DNA of 64,000 nucleotides, from the NCBI RefSeq assembly GCF_016545825.1, contig NC_052618.1:6129398-6193397 (forward strand). Reading direction: 5' to 3'. The stretch is from Eucalyptus grandis. Lineage: Eukaryota > Streptophyta > Magnoliopsida > Myrtales > Myrtaceae. A model generated the notes under the pieces. The model saw nothing but the letters and a program-made list of their open reading frames with translations, ran no database searches and had not been told where the DNA came from. Shown in pieces: positions 35,540 to 45,200 of the stretch (its first letter is position 1; each line of letters opens with the position of its first letter). Made by a program: the position numbers and the translations under genes.

Positions 35540-37660
35540 TGTCTTCTTCACGAAAATCGTCAAGAATCGCAAGCAGGGGACCACAGAGAATGAGTAAGGG
35601 GCCTACGCACTTCGATCTTACGAAGATGAAGTTTATCCAGATCAGCAACCGAGCCCACAACATTCTCGCAGCGTCACTCTCCATCATCTAGTCCTCAAGA
35701 CGTTGTTCAACAGAAGAAATCATCGAGAAGCAGACCACTCGTAAGAACTCAAAAGCCTGCTTTTATCTACAAGTTATATCGTGCTTTAAAAGGAATGCGT
35801 ACTCCTTTGAACTATATTGATAGTTTTGTTAAAGAAAAAGGATATAGGAACGAATATATCTTTCTGAAAAGAATGAAAAGTTTGGGAATCGCTCGTAAAG
35901 GGGTGGCTGAGGAAACCCTTGCGAATATCCCAAGTGATCCTCGTGGATCGGGGCCAAATCCTCGTAGATGGAAATGATGATGACAATCTGTTCAGTTTAT
36001 TTCAACCGAAAATGGGTATTGCGGCTGAAATTCAAGGAAAAAGGGAGATTTGTTCAGATCAAAGGAACAAAAGGACTGTACTCGAAATTGCTGAAGCGTG
36101 GGGTAATAAACCCTAGGAGTGTGGACTTTGATTTTCTGGATGTGAAAGTGAACTTGAGGGAAAAGTTCAATTATCTTCAACTTGAAAAGTTCTGTTCTGA
36201 CTCAACTGAGGCTTATGCTGAATTGACTGCTTACTTCTATTCAAATCTTAGCTTTTTAGATGCGAATAGATTTTCCTTCAGTGTCAAAGAACAAGACTAT
36301 GTTGTAGATATGGATATCTTTGGCTGATGTGTTAGAAGTTGAGAGAGGCAGATATCAACCGATTAAAGTTTTCAATGCTTGGGCCACACTTGAATTGGTG
36401 AAGGACAGGAGAACAGAAGAGAAGATCACCTACTCAAGGATGAATGCATTCAACATTTTGCTTCACAAGACTGTGATTAATTGCCTTCGGCCAAAATCAA
36501 CTTCCAAAACTGATGTTTCTAGCTCTGAGGCAAAGTTGATGTATGCTATCCTCTGTGGAAAGAAGTTTTCTCTCCCTCACCGTCATGTTTCACATGTATG
36601 TAGCGGTGATGAAGGACAGAGGTCAACTCCCTTACCCAAGCCTTATTACCAAGTTATTCAGACATTTGAATATTCAGCCTCCGCAAATCTTTTGTGTTAG
36701 ATCATGCGATCATATGGTGGTAGGACTGAAAATGGTGACCAAAATGCGTCTGAAGGAACTGAGCAAGGAATTGGAGAAATTCAAGGAGAAGACTCCTGCC
36801 AAGTCTCATCAACTCTCTTCTGCTGCTAAGAGAAAAGGGAAGGAGCCCATGGCTGCTCCATCAAAGAAAAGAAGAGCTCTCCTCATTAAGGATGAAGATG
36901 ATGATGATGACATCACCATCTCTGCAATGGCTTTAAAGAACTTAAGTCGTCCTGTTCCACAGAAAGAATCGGAACAAAAGACGAAAGAAGCAGAGAAAGA
37001 GGAAGAAGAAAGAGAAGCAAAGGAGAAGGAGGAAGGAGAAAGAGAAACAGAGCAAGAAGCATAGCAAGAAAGACTCAAGAAGAAGGAAGAGAAGGAGAAC
37101 TCCGAGGAAATCTCTTCTCCACCCGTAGGCATGAAAACAGGGGAGTTCGGGAGAAAGGAGTGATATCTTCATTTCCAGATGAAAGTGAAGGAGTCGGTCG
37201 TTCGCCCGTGCACCCGAAAGATGTTTATGCATCTCAATTTCCAGAGGAATGTCTTGAAGCTTCATCGCCAAACCTGCGAGATTATGCTGATCCACCATTG
37301 TCTGCTTTTACTCCATCAGAACGAGCAGAAGCAAGTACTCGGGCCGATAATGGAGCAGATTTTCGCGAGAATCATGGATATTCTCTTGGAGATGAAAGGT
37401 CAGATATATGCCTTGGGATGCGAAGTTCAAAGCTTGAAGAATGAAGGTCAAGCTTCTTCCTGTTCATTAAATGAAAAGATGCAAGCCCTCTCTATTCGAA
37501 TCAGGCCAATGCCAAGAGTGAGGAGGTTGTACAGCTGAAGGAAGACTTTAAGAGGCTGGAAGGCATTGTTCGCCTATGGAAGATTTCCAGCTTGTCCGCG
37601 TTCCCAAGCAATCTTGATTTCATCTCATCCTTTTTAAATGATGACAAAAAGGGGGAGAGA
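35540..37660 (+). pseudogene. Sirevirus envelope-like third ORF, broken
   Basis: This 2-kb region lies between pol and the 3' LTR, the position of the envelope-like gene of Sireviruses. It would start MSSSRKSSRIASRG at 35540. Segments in changing frames include KLYRALKGMRTPLNYIDSFV, KEKGRFVQIKGTKGLYSKLL, TYSRMNAFNILLHKTVINCL and KLMYAILCGKKFSLPHRHV. These are characteristic of the 'putative plant transposon protein' domain found in this ORF. A lysine-rich nuclear-signal-like stretch (SAAKRKGKEPMAAPSKKRR), an acidic run (DEDDDDD) and a Glu/Lys coiled-coil-like region (36960-37090) follow. At least six breaks separate the pieces. Its role in plants is not established. Confidence 0.82.
37644..37660 (+). 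promoter_or_regulatory. Upstream polypurine tract
   Basis: GACAAAAAGGGGGAGAGA-type purine run about 340 bp before the 3' LTR. It closely resembles the functional-position tract at 37978-37990 and its ATGATGACAAAAAGG context. Extra tracts of this sort are a described hallmark of Sireviruses. Confidence 0.7.
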
Positions 37661-37977
37661 TGCATGATTTGAAAATCAAAACTTTCAATCTTTTTATTTT
37701 GTTGGATTATGTTTAACTGTCTGTTTGTTTTTGACAGACTTTGACTTTGTTTTGTGTCTGGATAAGAACTGCCTAGACTTGGATTTGACTGCATCTATTT
37801 ATCAATATTGATATCTTATGAATGGCTTAATCATATATTGGACTAACCTATTTTCTGTGGTTGCAGATTCTAGTGTTATTCTATTAGTCATTTATTTTCA
37901 TAAGATATACATATGTGTTTGAGAAATGTTTTGCAGGTCAAAGTTATCCAAATCTGTAGGAAGGTTTTGTCACCATC

Positions 37978-37990
37978 AAAAAGGGGAAGA
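37978..37990 (+). promoter_or_regulatory. Polypurine tract for plus-strand priming
   Basis: The purine run AAAAAGGGGAAGA ends one base before the TGTTGG start of the 3' LTR, the position needed for plus-strand initiation. Confidence 0.85.
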
Positions 37991-37991
37991 T

Positions 37992-38883
37992 TGTTGGAGA
38001 AATCCTCGTGAAGAGTTTTGAAGTTGACAAAATGTTTCCGTCAGTCTAGTATGAAGGTCTGCAGACTCTGCCAGTTAAAGTCTGAAGACTTCCAGATTAC
38101 AGACTCAAGACTCAAAGTCTATCCTCATTGACAGTCTCGATCACAAGAAAGGTTATGCCGAACTCGGATGTTTTGTTTGGGATTTAACCTTATCATCCGG
38201 AGAAGATCTCGTGGCTGGAGAAGACGTATCATAATCCTTTGATTGATCAAGATTGATTCAATGACTGAAGATTCGATGATTGTTTAAATATTATTGGAAT
38301 GTTTCGCTTATGGAAACCGAGATCCTAATTGTATGGGCGAACAGGATTGATGGGCTATCAACACGTTCCTTTAATAGCTCGAACGATCTTCCTAATTGAT
38401 TCCGTCCAACGGGTAGATTGGAGGAATTCCTTTGGAAAGTGCCAACGGGTATGATGGCATAAAAGAGTATATAAGGAAGACATTCTTAGTTGTTTAAGAG
38501 AGAGTGCGCGATAGAAAAATTCCAAAGTCTGAAGCTCCTATTTGTTTAGATAAATCTCTTGAGCGAATACTTGTATACAAAAGAGAGTCTATATTTGTGA
38601 GAGACCTTGAGGAGGTGTGATAGAACATCTACACTTTGTGGAATCAAGGCAAAGCTGTGCTGTAACTCCTCTTTTGATCATAGTGAAATCCAGCCCGTGG
38701 GCTGTCAGTACGGAAGAGTGGACGTAGGCTTGGAATAAGCCGAACCACTATAAATCCTGTGTTTGATTTTCTCTTCCTTACTCTCTCTACATCGATCGTA
38801 TTTCAATCTGTTGCATACGTATTTGAGAAAAATAGTTTGTGCGCCTATTCACCCCCCTCTAGGTGTTTGCACTAGCAATATCA
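37992..38883 (+). repeat. 3' LTR of the Sirevirus, complete (892 bp)
   Basis: It starts TGTTGGAGAAATCC after the polypurine tract and ends CTAGCAATATCA. A TATA-like AGTATATAAGG lies at about 38465. The last 420 bp match the truncated 5' LTR. Flanking DNA at 38884 (TTCTTTATACG) resumes the palindrome arm exactly where its mirror lies at 39280. Confidence 0.93.
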
Positions 38884-39280
38884 TTCTTTATACGTTCCGC
38901 TTGCGCATTAATAAATTAAACTGGGGTCAGCGACACCACCGGGAATGTCGCACTTGCAGACCATGGTGGGATGTTGGCGCGCCCGAGGTTCGAGACGTGA
39001 CATCCCCGTTTACGTGGTATCGGGTTAATTTGGCGGGACCATGGTGGGATGTTGGCGCGCCTGGTTTGGGGCGTGACATCCCCGTTTAATAAATTAACCC
39101 GGCTCGCCAACATCCCACCATGGTCCTGCCAAATTAACCCGATACCACGTAAACGGGGATGTCACGCCTCGAACCTCGGGCGCGCCAACATCCCACCATG
39201 GTCCTGCAAGTGCGACATTCCCAGGTGGTGTCGCCGACCCCAGTTTAATTTATTAATGCGCAAGCGGAACGTATAAAGAA
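38884..39280. repeat. Centre of the large palindrome
   Basis: 38884-39056 and 39105-39280 are reverse complements (TTCTTTATACGTTCCGC on the left, its complement on the right). A 48-bp asymmetric core (39057-39104) lies between. A GGACCATGGTGGGATGTTGG module followed by ...CGTGACATCCCCGTTTA is repeated twice within the left arm, before and after TACGTGGTATCGGG. Such DNA could fold into a long hairpin. Confidence 0.9.
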
Positions 39281-42198
39281 ACCCCTTACCAAAAACATAC
39301 GGGATAGGACAGCAGGAACATCGAATCAAAATCAACAGCATACTTTCAAACATCAATTACAATTCAGGGCTTACATATACCAACATGATTCGAAGACTAT
39401 ATGCACCAAAAATGGGTCAGAATCTATGTGCATCAAAAGAGGGTTAGCCTACACAACAAGGATCAGCCCACCAAAAAGAAGAACGGTCCTATAACTACTA
39501 ATTGGACTCGTTCGACGATCTCACATCCTCCACGTCTGACGGCACAGGGTCCGGAGATGGTGGATTGTCCACCCTACCATCGGGAAGGTCAGCCACACCC
39601 TCTCCTAGAAGATCATCCATCACAACCAGGGGAATGTCGAAACTATCAAGTGGACCAATCCTAAAACCATTGGCCCCAAAACGGAACCAAACCCTAAACC
39701 TATGGGGCACCCTAACATCTTCAGTCTCCTGGATCCACACAGTAGACCTAATCAGCTCATAGACCCAATGGCTCCCAGGATCAGGGGAGTTGCGCACCTC
39801 CTCGATGATCTGCACTGGGAGGCCATTATTCTCTAGGGGTCCCGCCATCTACGGTCCTGTAATATTTTTCCCCAAACCGGGATGAGACTTTGTCTTAGCA
39901 AGTTCACCCCTCCTAAACCCCTATTAGAAAGTAAATACGCCCTAGAGTGGTCTAGCCACACAATATGGAAGACTTACCTCGCCTCCTTGCCTTCCTGCAG
40001 GTTAGTACAATTCATCGCACTCAAGTACAAGTTATAATAAACACGTGAGCCATCGGAATGCAATCAATTTCATTTAAATTCAAATCCACAGCAAGCATTT
40101 CAAATCATCAATCATTGGGGCCACACAAGGGCATAGCCTACTCGCGATTCGGCTATCTATCGACATATAGCCAGGCATCGCCTCCTCACCTTGGAGCGAG
40201 GCTTCGTCAGTACGTCGACGGCCTTCCCGAAGGAGCATGGGCCCAGAATCAACTGCGACCCACATCCACCGCGTGGGCATCCCATATAGGGGCAATTCCC
40301 ACTTAATAGATCAATTCAATTCCCATAATTATCAGGCAACGATTTATAATCAACTTAAGGCACGTCACACGCAATTTACATAATTCAAATCACAACATTA
40401 ACCTTTAAAACAATCCAATTTCAATATCGAATCCGACACGTGAGATTTTCTAGCTAAAATTCATATTTTCCTCAATCGGCACTCAATTTGCATTAACCAA
40501 TCATCAATTTCAAATTCTAACTATACAGCGACGATCGGCACGAAATTCGAGCAATTAGGGTCAAAAATAAATTTTCGAGTTTTTTATTTATTTATTTATT
40601 ATATTTTAATGATTTTCGGAATATTATTTATTATTAAAATAATCCAGCAATTTCGAAACATTTATTAAATTATAAATAAATTCCTTTGATTCCCATCAAG
40701 GTTTATATTAAAAATAAACCTACTTAACCCTTGAACTAAACATGCTTTACTTTAATTAAACCACCTAATCTAATCCATATTTAAATGAACTAATAAAGCA
40801 ACCTAATCTCAATCAACCTAAACTAAACGCACTTAAGATATGATTAACCCGCTAATCGGGGTTTAGTGAGTTAAACTCACCGGAATCGCTTTCCGACGAG
40901 TCTCCGGCGAAGAGCACGACGACGCCGACGACAAACCTACACGGATCAACACCAAATGAGGACTAATAGGGGGCCAAAACAAGCTTGGAAAGAGCTGGTT
41001 CTTGCTGGTTTTTCCAGCACTAACCGAGCTTCGAAGGGCGGCGGACGGCGGCTGGACAGGCGGAGAGACGGCGAGGAATGACCGGCGAGGGAAGCTAGGG
41101 CTCCGAACGGCAGCTCACGGCGGCAGACGGCGGCGACGGGGCTTCGGCGACGACGAACGGCATGCGGCTTGTCGAGGCTTCACGGCGGAGACGGAGGCAA
41201 GGCGGCTCGGCGCACGGAACGGCGAGCGCCGCGCACGTACGAGCGGCGATGGCGGACTCCGGTGGCGAGCGACGAACGGCGACGAACGGCGACGAACGGG
41301 CGACGGGGGCGGACGGAGCTCGGCGGTTTCACTGGTCTTCTTCCTCCTCTCTCCCTCTCTCTCCTCCAAATTCAAAAGGAAGAAGATGATGGGGACAAGG
41401 GGGAGGTGACATCCCACCTTTCCAAGGCCTCATCCCCACCCAACACTTGTCCAAATCTCCTTCTCTTGGCCCAACTACCATGACATCATCCTATGTCATC
41501 TTCCACTAACTCATTTCCTCTACAACTTATTTCAATGGGTCCAATTTTATTTTCCGCCGGGGTCCAAGTTCTTGCACATTCCCTCACTTAAATTTCCATC
41601 AATCCTCATCCAATTGAGTCCAAATTAAAGTCCACAATTTAATCTAATGTTCCTAATAAGCTTTGTGACGTACCATGACTTCCAATTTCAGAATTCAATC
41701 ACAAATTCACGGTTAATTTCACTTTGGCACAATACTCGCGCATTCTAATCTATCGAGCAACGTTTACAAATTTTTGTGCATTTGACTTGCGGTTGATCAT
41801 TTCAAGTCACAACTTTCGGTTGTCGGGGGAAATCTCAAGAATTCAAATACGTGCACAGGGTACCCAATCGTTAGAAAAGTCGGCCCAGTGTCGGTTGGTA
41901 AGAATTGTGCGATCCGGTGGAATCACCCACACCTGATCACATGCCTCTGTCGAGCCAACCTATTTCCAATCTCTAATCGATTTTTATTTGTGCCGTAATG
42001 ACCCTTGCAGATTATCTTGGTCGAAAGGTCACTTATTAATCAAATTCTCGAGTCTTATGCCTTAGAATTTCATAACGGCTTCACCGGATAGACTAGATTT
42101 CACATGAGTGGCCAACTCAAGGAAATGGACTATATGCGTGCCAACGAAATGCCCGTCTAAATTTATTGAAATTAAAATTGGAAAATCGGGCTGTCACA
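39105..42198 (-). repeat. Right arm of the palindromic unit (intact LTR-like arm)
   Basis: Read on the minus strand from 42198, the arm has the TGTGACAGCC terminus, an AT-rich outer part, a GC-rich leader (41483-40885), a donor-like CCG|GTGAGT and an intron-like stretch. The mini-exon, bounded by CTGCAG and GTAAGT, is at about 39981-39997. An acceptor ATTACAG follows, then the 116-codon ORF (39848-39498) and the inner GGCGTGACA module near 39162. It lacks the Sirevirus and so shows what the left arm looked like before that insertion. Confidence 0.85.
39498..39848 (-). CDS. 116-codon ORF inside the LTR-like right arm, function unknown
   Basis: The frame opens with ATG at 39848, eight bases after an acceptor-like ATTACAG, and closes at 39498. 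The product starts MAGPLENNGLPVQIIEEVRN, has a Trp/Arg/Val-rich middle (SHWVYELIRSTVW, then HRFRVWFRFGANGF), a short LDSFDIPLVVMDDLL segment and an acidic Asp/Pro/Ser-rich tail. There is no signal peptide and no transmembrane segment. I do not recognise the family. The even amino-acid composition and intact frame look more coding-like than other frames in the unit. The left arm lost the equivalent sequence when the Sirevirus region was deleted, so it is single-copy here. It may be a retroelement accessory ORF or a captured gene fragment. Confidence 0.45.
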   Translation of the reverse strand: MAGPLENNGLPVQIIEEVRNSPDPGSHWVYELIRSTVWIQETEDVRVPHRFRVWFRFGANGFRIGPLDSFDIPLVVMDDLLGEGVADLPDGRVDNPPSPDPVPSDVEDVRSSNESN

Positions 42199-42203
42199 CA
42201 TCT

Positions 42204-45200
42204 TGCTTCACATCTATGCTTGGCAGAGGCAACTTGACAAGGCTTTGCCATGCATCTTGCGTTCATTAACAAGTATTGTTTCATTGACCATCAAAAAGAG
42301 GATATAACATCTAAACGTACTAAACGTACTTTTAGGGAAAAGTTTCAGAAACATTCTAAAGTTTTTGCATTTATACTAATTTAGTCATAAACTTTTTAAT
42401 GGTACCAATTAATCCTAAATCTTTTAACTTAGACCCAATTTAGTCATTCTGGCTAATTATGATCGAATATTGATGATGTGGATGTCGGCAGTCTATATGG
42501 CATGGTCGGCGCTGATGTGGATGACTTTTGATTGTAACTTAACTTTTATTTGGTTTTTTAATTATGAAAATCTCGACACAATATGAGGGAAAAATACATA
42601 TGGCAAATCAAAATTTATATGTCTAGAGAAGAAGATGGAATTTTCACCAAGTATGGAATCTTTGATGTGAGCCTCTGTCTTATTTGAAAATGGAAATGAA
42701 GCAAGAAGAAGAAGACAAGCCACTAGCCCGCATGAGTGCTTGTGCTCGGTCCTTGTAACAAACTCCAATTCTAATCACAGGTGTCTCAAAATGGTTTGTG
42801 CGGCTTCTTCTACACAGGCTATTTGGCTTTACACATATGCCTCGTGATCATCATTTTAGTTCTAGCTTCAAAATGCTTAGCAGGTTGAGTCCATTTCCAA
42901 ATGCAGATGCTACTGGAAGATTGGCTTAACCTAAATTTCTTTCTTAGGACATGCAATATCTCTATTGAATGGTCACAATCTTATACGGTTACAAAAGTAC
43001 TACTTTTCGAAGTTTGATCCAAGTGTAGTCGATCAAGTCCTCACATGTAGTGCTCAAGCATGACCCCATTCGGTAAACATGGGGTTCATGAATGGATTAG
43101 ACTTAGTGAAAATTTGGGTACCTTGGAGGGGAATTTGGTCACTTCATCCACAAGGTTTTATCTCATATGCAAAAGGGCATTTTCGGAAATAAAGGAGGGA
43201 AAGTTGCAATGAAATAAAAGGAGAGGATAATATTTTCTCTATTATATCTACAGTTTGGACCTTGAAGTCTAACACGATCGAGGAAAAGTCTTAAAAATAA
43301 ATAAATTAGATGACCAAAACAGTTATGTCTTTAAATATTGCATCGTGCAAAATATACGGTTTCCATATTTTGAAGCTAGAAGGTGCAAATATATATACGA
43401 AGATATATTTAGCATGATTTTGTATTTCCTTAGATTAAAAGTAAGAAAATGAAATATACCAGAATTATCTAGAGGTATTTTCTTAGAAAGATATCACTGT
43501 ACCCTTACTATTAGGTCGGGAATAGTCAATGATGATTTATTAAAGGAAAATGCCGTACATGAAAGAATTATAAGAGCTGAGATGATTGTCCCCTCCCTCT
43601 AGAATAAAGTTTTCACAGTGAATGATATTTTTGTCCCTCGGTCAAATCCATACTATAGCTAGAAAACGTTATATATCAATCATTGAAACATTTCTACCTT
43701 AATCAGTTTGTATGTGTTGCATAATATGTGTTCGGTCCATCTATTTCTTTCGATGGTTTTGTACGTTTAGAGCCCATCTTAATTTCCAAAAAATGATTGG
43801 TTGGCTGGACATTCAATTGTTTTGTTTCTATGTAAATATGCCCCCATCAATCACATCAGTCGATCAAGAGAGAGAGAGATGATATCATTTAGCCTATCCA
43901 TCCAAAATACTTAAGAAATCTCATTTTGGTTAATAACAATCTCACCTCACTGAGCATTTTCTCATTGTTCAATATTATCCCTAAAAATAATCCATTTTGT
44001 TAACTAATTCACAAAACTATAAGAAATAGGCTTGGTTTATTCTTATAAGTTAAGTGCAGCATCATGCCATGTGCCTTTTTTTTTACATGGATTGCTAGGT
44101 GAATATTATGTTGATAGTAGGGGTGAGCATTGAGTCTAGTTCAACTCAAGAATCAAATTGAGTTGACCTAGACCAACCTGATTTTGGCCGATTATAAGAA
44201 GAATAGGTTTCATTCTTGGTTTCACGAACCTAGAACTGGTCTAGGACCATTTGGTTCCTAGTTCCAACACCGTGAAACCGTCTCAACTAATATAGTTCTC
44301 AGTTTGACATGGTTTTGAAGCCACTATTTAACCCAAAAAAAAACTTTGCACCAAAGAATTGAAATCACGATCTTCAATGAACAAACACCAACATAACTGT
44401 TTGACAAACAATTTTTTTTTTTTTTATAGTGAGATTATGCTACTTTTATATTTAACAAGAATTTGTTGTTTTACCCAAAATATATATTTTCCAAACACGA
44501 CTGGTTCGATTTTTTTTTTTTTTCAGGTTTTTTCCTTTCTAATTCTCGTCCTTCTTCCTCCTTCTACCTTAGCTGCTAGTGCACTCCACCGATCATACCC
44601 GCACTACGGCAACCACCTCCCTCCACCCTCCCTTCCTCTATGATGGTAATGTACTCTATTTTTCTCCCTGGGAGAATCAAAGACAATCGAATATTGACAA
44701 TGAGGGACACAAAGTTATTGCTTCAAGCGAGATAAGTGTATAAATATCAATATATATCAAAAGATGAAAAGATCCCTAAGCAAATACATGTATTTTTTTT
44801 AAAATAATAAAACAGCAAAAAACATTGAAATATTAGCAATTGCTTTAAAAAAATGAATCTTTATAGAAGAGTTTGGCTAGAAAGCTCCAATGTATATAAG
44901 AACTTAAACAATATAAATCATAAAAGATGCAATGTAATAATTAAAATCGAGCTGATAAATTCAGATGACATAATTTTCATCTAAGAGATCACTATACCCA
45001 TTCCACAAATTGTTGAAACTTATAACATATGCAACTAGGATTGACGATAAATTTGGATTTGAGCGAAAATGGAAGGACCATCATCAATGTTTCTCTCTGA
45101 TGATTCCTATACTTATCATTCGGCATTTGAGTTACGAGCAAAAAGAGAATGTTGATAATGTCATCCTAGAAAAAAAGAAAAATGATGAATCTCGATTAGG

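Larger units (their letters stand above)
29897..38883 (+). mobile_element. Sirevirus-type Ty1-copia retrotransposon, defective (about 9 kb)
   Basis: The order is 5' LTR (truncated), primer site, gag, protease, integrase, reverse transcriptase, RNase H, envelope-like ORF, polypurine tract, 3' LTR. This is the copia order, and the third ORF places it in the SIRE/Maximus (Sirevirus) lineage. Every coding region is broken by frameshifts and stops, so it cannot move on its own. It lies within the left arm of the palindromic unit. Its right edge joins arm sequence cleanly at 38884. Its left edge lacks about 470 bp of LTR, and about 579 bp of arm (equivalent to 39281-39859) is missing at that side. 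Confidence 0.92.
27590..42198. mobile_element. Palindromic LTR-bearing unit with 5-bp target duplication
   Basis: The unit begins TGTGACAGCC and ends GGCTGTCACA, so both outer ends are the same terminus in opposite orientation. The 5-bp CATCT lies directly outside on both sides (27585-27589 and 42199-42203). The left arm (27590-29896 plus 38884-39056) is the reverse complement of the right arm (39105-42198), with about 4% mismatch in the outer 400 bp, mostly transitions. The inner part repeats a GGACCATGGTGGGATGTTGG...GGCGTGACA module, whose GGGGCGTGACA resembles a gypsy (Tekay/Del-type) LTR end. A TGGTATCGGG that could be a decayed primer site follows the first module. I infer two inverted gypsy LTRs integrated as one piece. 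A DNA transposon with very long terminal repeats is an alternative, but TG...CA ends and a 5-bp duplication favour a retroviral-type integrase. Confidence 0.75.

Noticed and set aside
36809..37298. Minus-strand frames rich in Ser, Leu and Phe
   Set aside because: Antisense shadows of the Glu/Lys-rich part of the envelope-like ORF.
27590..42198. Reading the palindrome as a Mutator-like DNA transposon with long terminal repeats
   Set aside because: Mutator-type elements make 9-11 bp target duplications; only 5 bp match here, and the TG...CA ends and GGCGTGACA module fit LTRs better. Not fully excluded.
27590..42198. Assembly artefact (inverted chimeric join)
   Set aside because: The arms differ by about 4% and both outer ends share a target duplication, which an artefact would not produce. 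Long-read confirmation would still be useful.
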